NCBI GenBank assembly: GCA_950295325.1
Contig: OX485803.1
Coordinates: forward strand, 19,096,001-19,160,000
DNA: 64,000 nt
Direction of reading: 5' to 3'
DNA from: Polytrichum commune
Taxonomy: Eukaryota; Streptophyta; Polytrichopsida; Polytrichales; Polytrichaceae
In this document: positions 62,890 through 64,000 of the stretch, piece after piece
Layout: each line of letters opens with the position of its first letter
Numbering within the stretch: the first letter of the stretch is position 1
Notes under the pieces: model-generated
Databases searched by the model: none
The model's input: only the letters and a program-made list of their open reading frames with translations
Told to the model about the DNA's origin: nothing
Translations under genes and position numbers: made by a program

Positions 62890-63420
62890 ATCTAGTTATT
62901 GCCTTGCGGATCCTCTCTGTGTGTAGTGGGAGGGAAACCTCACTATTCCGGATGGTTGAGTAACGTCTAGGTGGGATAGCTGCTGGGAGGATTGGGTGGG
63001 ATCCGGAAGGGATCCGGACTTGCACCATCAGAGCTTCTAAAGAGATCCCACCGCCCTTAGACGGACCAATCTTGAAAGTGGTACGGATCGCCCAGTTAGC
63101 TCAGATTGAGTAGAATCTAAGGTAGTGGTAGCTGGATCAATTCGTCAGAATGAGGAGGGAAGGACCGGAACAGTTAGGATTCCGGGTCGGAGGCCATCTC
63201 CGGAATGTAGTGGGAAGGGGACCCCATTGTCCGGATGTCTGGGTAACGTCTAGGTGAGATAGCCGTGGGGAGGACTGGGTAAAGATCCGGAAGGGATCCG
63301 GACTTGCACCAATCTGATCTTTTGAAGAGGTCTCACCGCTTGTGGACGGGACAATCCGGAAAGTGGTACGGACCACCCACTTATCCCGTCGAGTCAGATC
63401 TCCGGGTGGAATCTGGAATA
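62890..63420. repeat. Two diverged tandem units of about 284 bp in the element's 3' part
   Basis: The phrases 'gtagtggga.gg', 'taacgtctaggtg.gatagc', 'atccggaagggatccggacttgcacca' and 'aaagtggtacgga' occur at about 62920-63090 and again about 284 bp later. The region is non-coding and rich in TCCGG. Confidence 0.8.
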
Positions 63421-63877
63421 CTCCGGTCATTGTAGTCCTAAGATATAATCCGGATCTCCCTGTGTGACCTGCCAAGACGGATTTGGCCAATCCGGATTGG
63501 TTGTGAGGAAATATCCGGATCCCCATCTTATAAGGGACGTCTTCACTAGAAGAAACCACCTATTCTAGAGGATAGAACATAGAGGGGTAAATCTGGACCA
63601 TAGGGGTGAGTAAGTACTATAAGTAGGACCTAAAGATACAATCCGGAAAGGCAAACTCCGGAGGAGGAAGAGTTTCCAAAAGACCGGAAGGACGTACGGA
63701 AACCGGGGTTTCCGGAAATTCGGCTAATGAGTGGAAGATAAGCGGGTACGGAGAGTTCTCGACCTCCTACACTTCACAGAATCCCTGGACGATACTAGGG
63801 TCATCCGGACAAAACTGGATTAGGCACTTAAAAACGCCAATCCGGATATTTTGGTGTTCTTGTGTTCCCACAGCAGT

Positions 63878-63908
63878 GCATAACTCCAAATGATGACCCA
63901 CACTAATG
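63878..63908. mobile_element. 197-bp MITE, copy 3, right part
   Basis: The sequence 'gcataactccaaatgatgacccacactaatg' completes the MITE begun at 59209 and is the inverse of its left end. Confidence 0.75.
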
Positions 63909-64000
63909 AAACAATTCAACGTAGTTGTTATCAAAGTTTTTTTAATTGCAACCTCTTTCTTTGGAAATAAACTATCATGTAGCTAATTAGAGCAAACCCG

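Larger units (their letters stand above)
59373..63872 (+). mobile_element. 4.5-kb GC-rich non-autonomous element with gag-like gene
   Basis: Both boundaries are fixed by the split MITE. The element starts TGTGGGAG and ends TTCCCACA, and is flanked by GCAAT (59368-59372) and GCAGT (63873-63877). TG...CA ends and a 5-bp duplication suggest an LTR retrotransposon, yet the first and last several hundred bases do not repeat each other and no reverse transcriptase, protease, RNase H or integrase is present. It has a promoter-like 'ggatatttaagg' near 59772, a gag-like gene and AATAAA at 62549 and 62746. A degenerate tandem repeat occupies the 3' part. TCCGG/CCGGA occurs dozens of times throughout, and the base composition is far richer in GC than the surroundings. 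It could be a highly degenerate TR-GAG/LARD-type element or an unfamiliar transposon. Confidence 0.62.

Noticed and set aside
59373-63872. Calling a standard LTR retrotransposon with annotated LTRs
   Set aside because: No long direct repeat between the two ends was found, and no primer-binding site or polyprotein enzymes were recognised.
1-64000. CRISPR arrays, ribosomal RNA genes and bacterial operon signals
   Set aside because: None was seen; the repeat structures are eukaryotic tandem repeats and transposons.

Overview
The window looks like nuclear DNA of a land plant, or at least a streptophyte. It is AT-rich, gene-poor, full of decayed transposons, and has genes with short exons and GT-AG introns. 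Only two cellular genes can be supported, both on the minus strand. One is a split gene of the phytyl ester synthase / diacylglycerol acyltransferase (PES) family at about 18.4-24.95 kb. The other is a J-domain (DnaJ-like) protein at 39.5-40.4 kb with a Ser/Pro-rich, plastid-type N-terminus. Tc1-like and Tigger/pogo-like transposases beside PIF/Harbinger elements and LINE fragments suggest a fern, lycophyte, bryophyte or gymnosperm rather than a typical flowering plant; that is an inference, not a proof.

Layout. 0.5-3.3 kb: a decayed tandem repeat (period about 245 bp) interrupted by a TA-duplicating MITE and a PIF/Harbinger-type MITE. 4.4-5.9 kb: a complete but dead Tc1-like element with inverted ends and a TA duplication. 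6.4-9.5 kb: a dead Tigger/pogo-like element whose transposase C-terminus is split by a 1.13-kb Harbinger MITE flanked by TAA duplications. 12.4-13.3 kb: a G-poor stretch that appears to be the 3' end of a LINE, related to a second, better-delimited LINE end at 49.7-50.5 kb. 13.9, 22.6 and 59.2/63.9 kb: copies of a 197-bp MITE. 18.4-25 kb: the PES-like gene, with MITEs in its introns. 26.7-29.6 kb: nested Harbinger, Tigger-derived and hAT-like MITEs. 30.4-33.6 kb: a minisatellite, then the two decayed genes of an autonomous PIF/Harbinger element (trihelix/Myb-like protein and DDE transposase). 39.5-42.3 kb: the J-domain gene, a tandem-duplicated upstream region and a possible promoter. 49.25-50.6 kb: a Harbinger MITE carrying a 5'-truncated LINE with an 11-bp target duplication. 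59.37-63.87 kb: a GC-rich 4.5-kb element encoding a gag-like protein.

The most unusual object is that 4.5-kb element. It begins TG and ends CA, sits between near-identical 5-bp repeats inside a 197-bp MITE, has no recognisable long terminal repeats, reverse transcriptase or integrase, is saturated with TCCGG motifs, and has itself been entered by a hAT-like MITE. The nesting orders several insertion events from sequence alone. The two cellular genes both suggest plastid functions (lipid remodelling and chaperoning) but share no visible operon-like or regulatory link.

Limits: exons were placed by eye from reading frame, splice signals and remembered family patterns. No alignments or expression data were available. 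The 3' half of the PES-like gene was not found.
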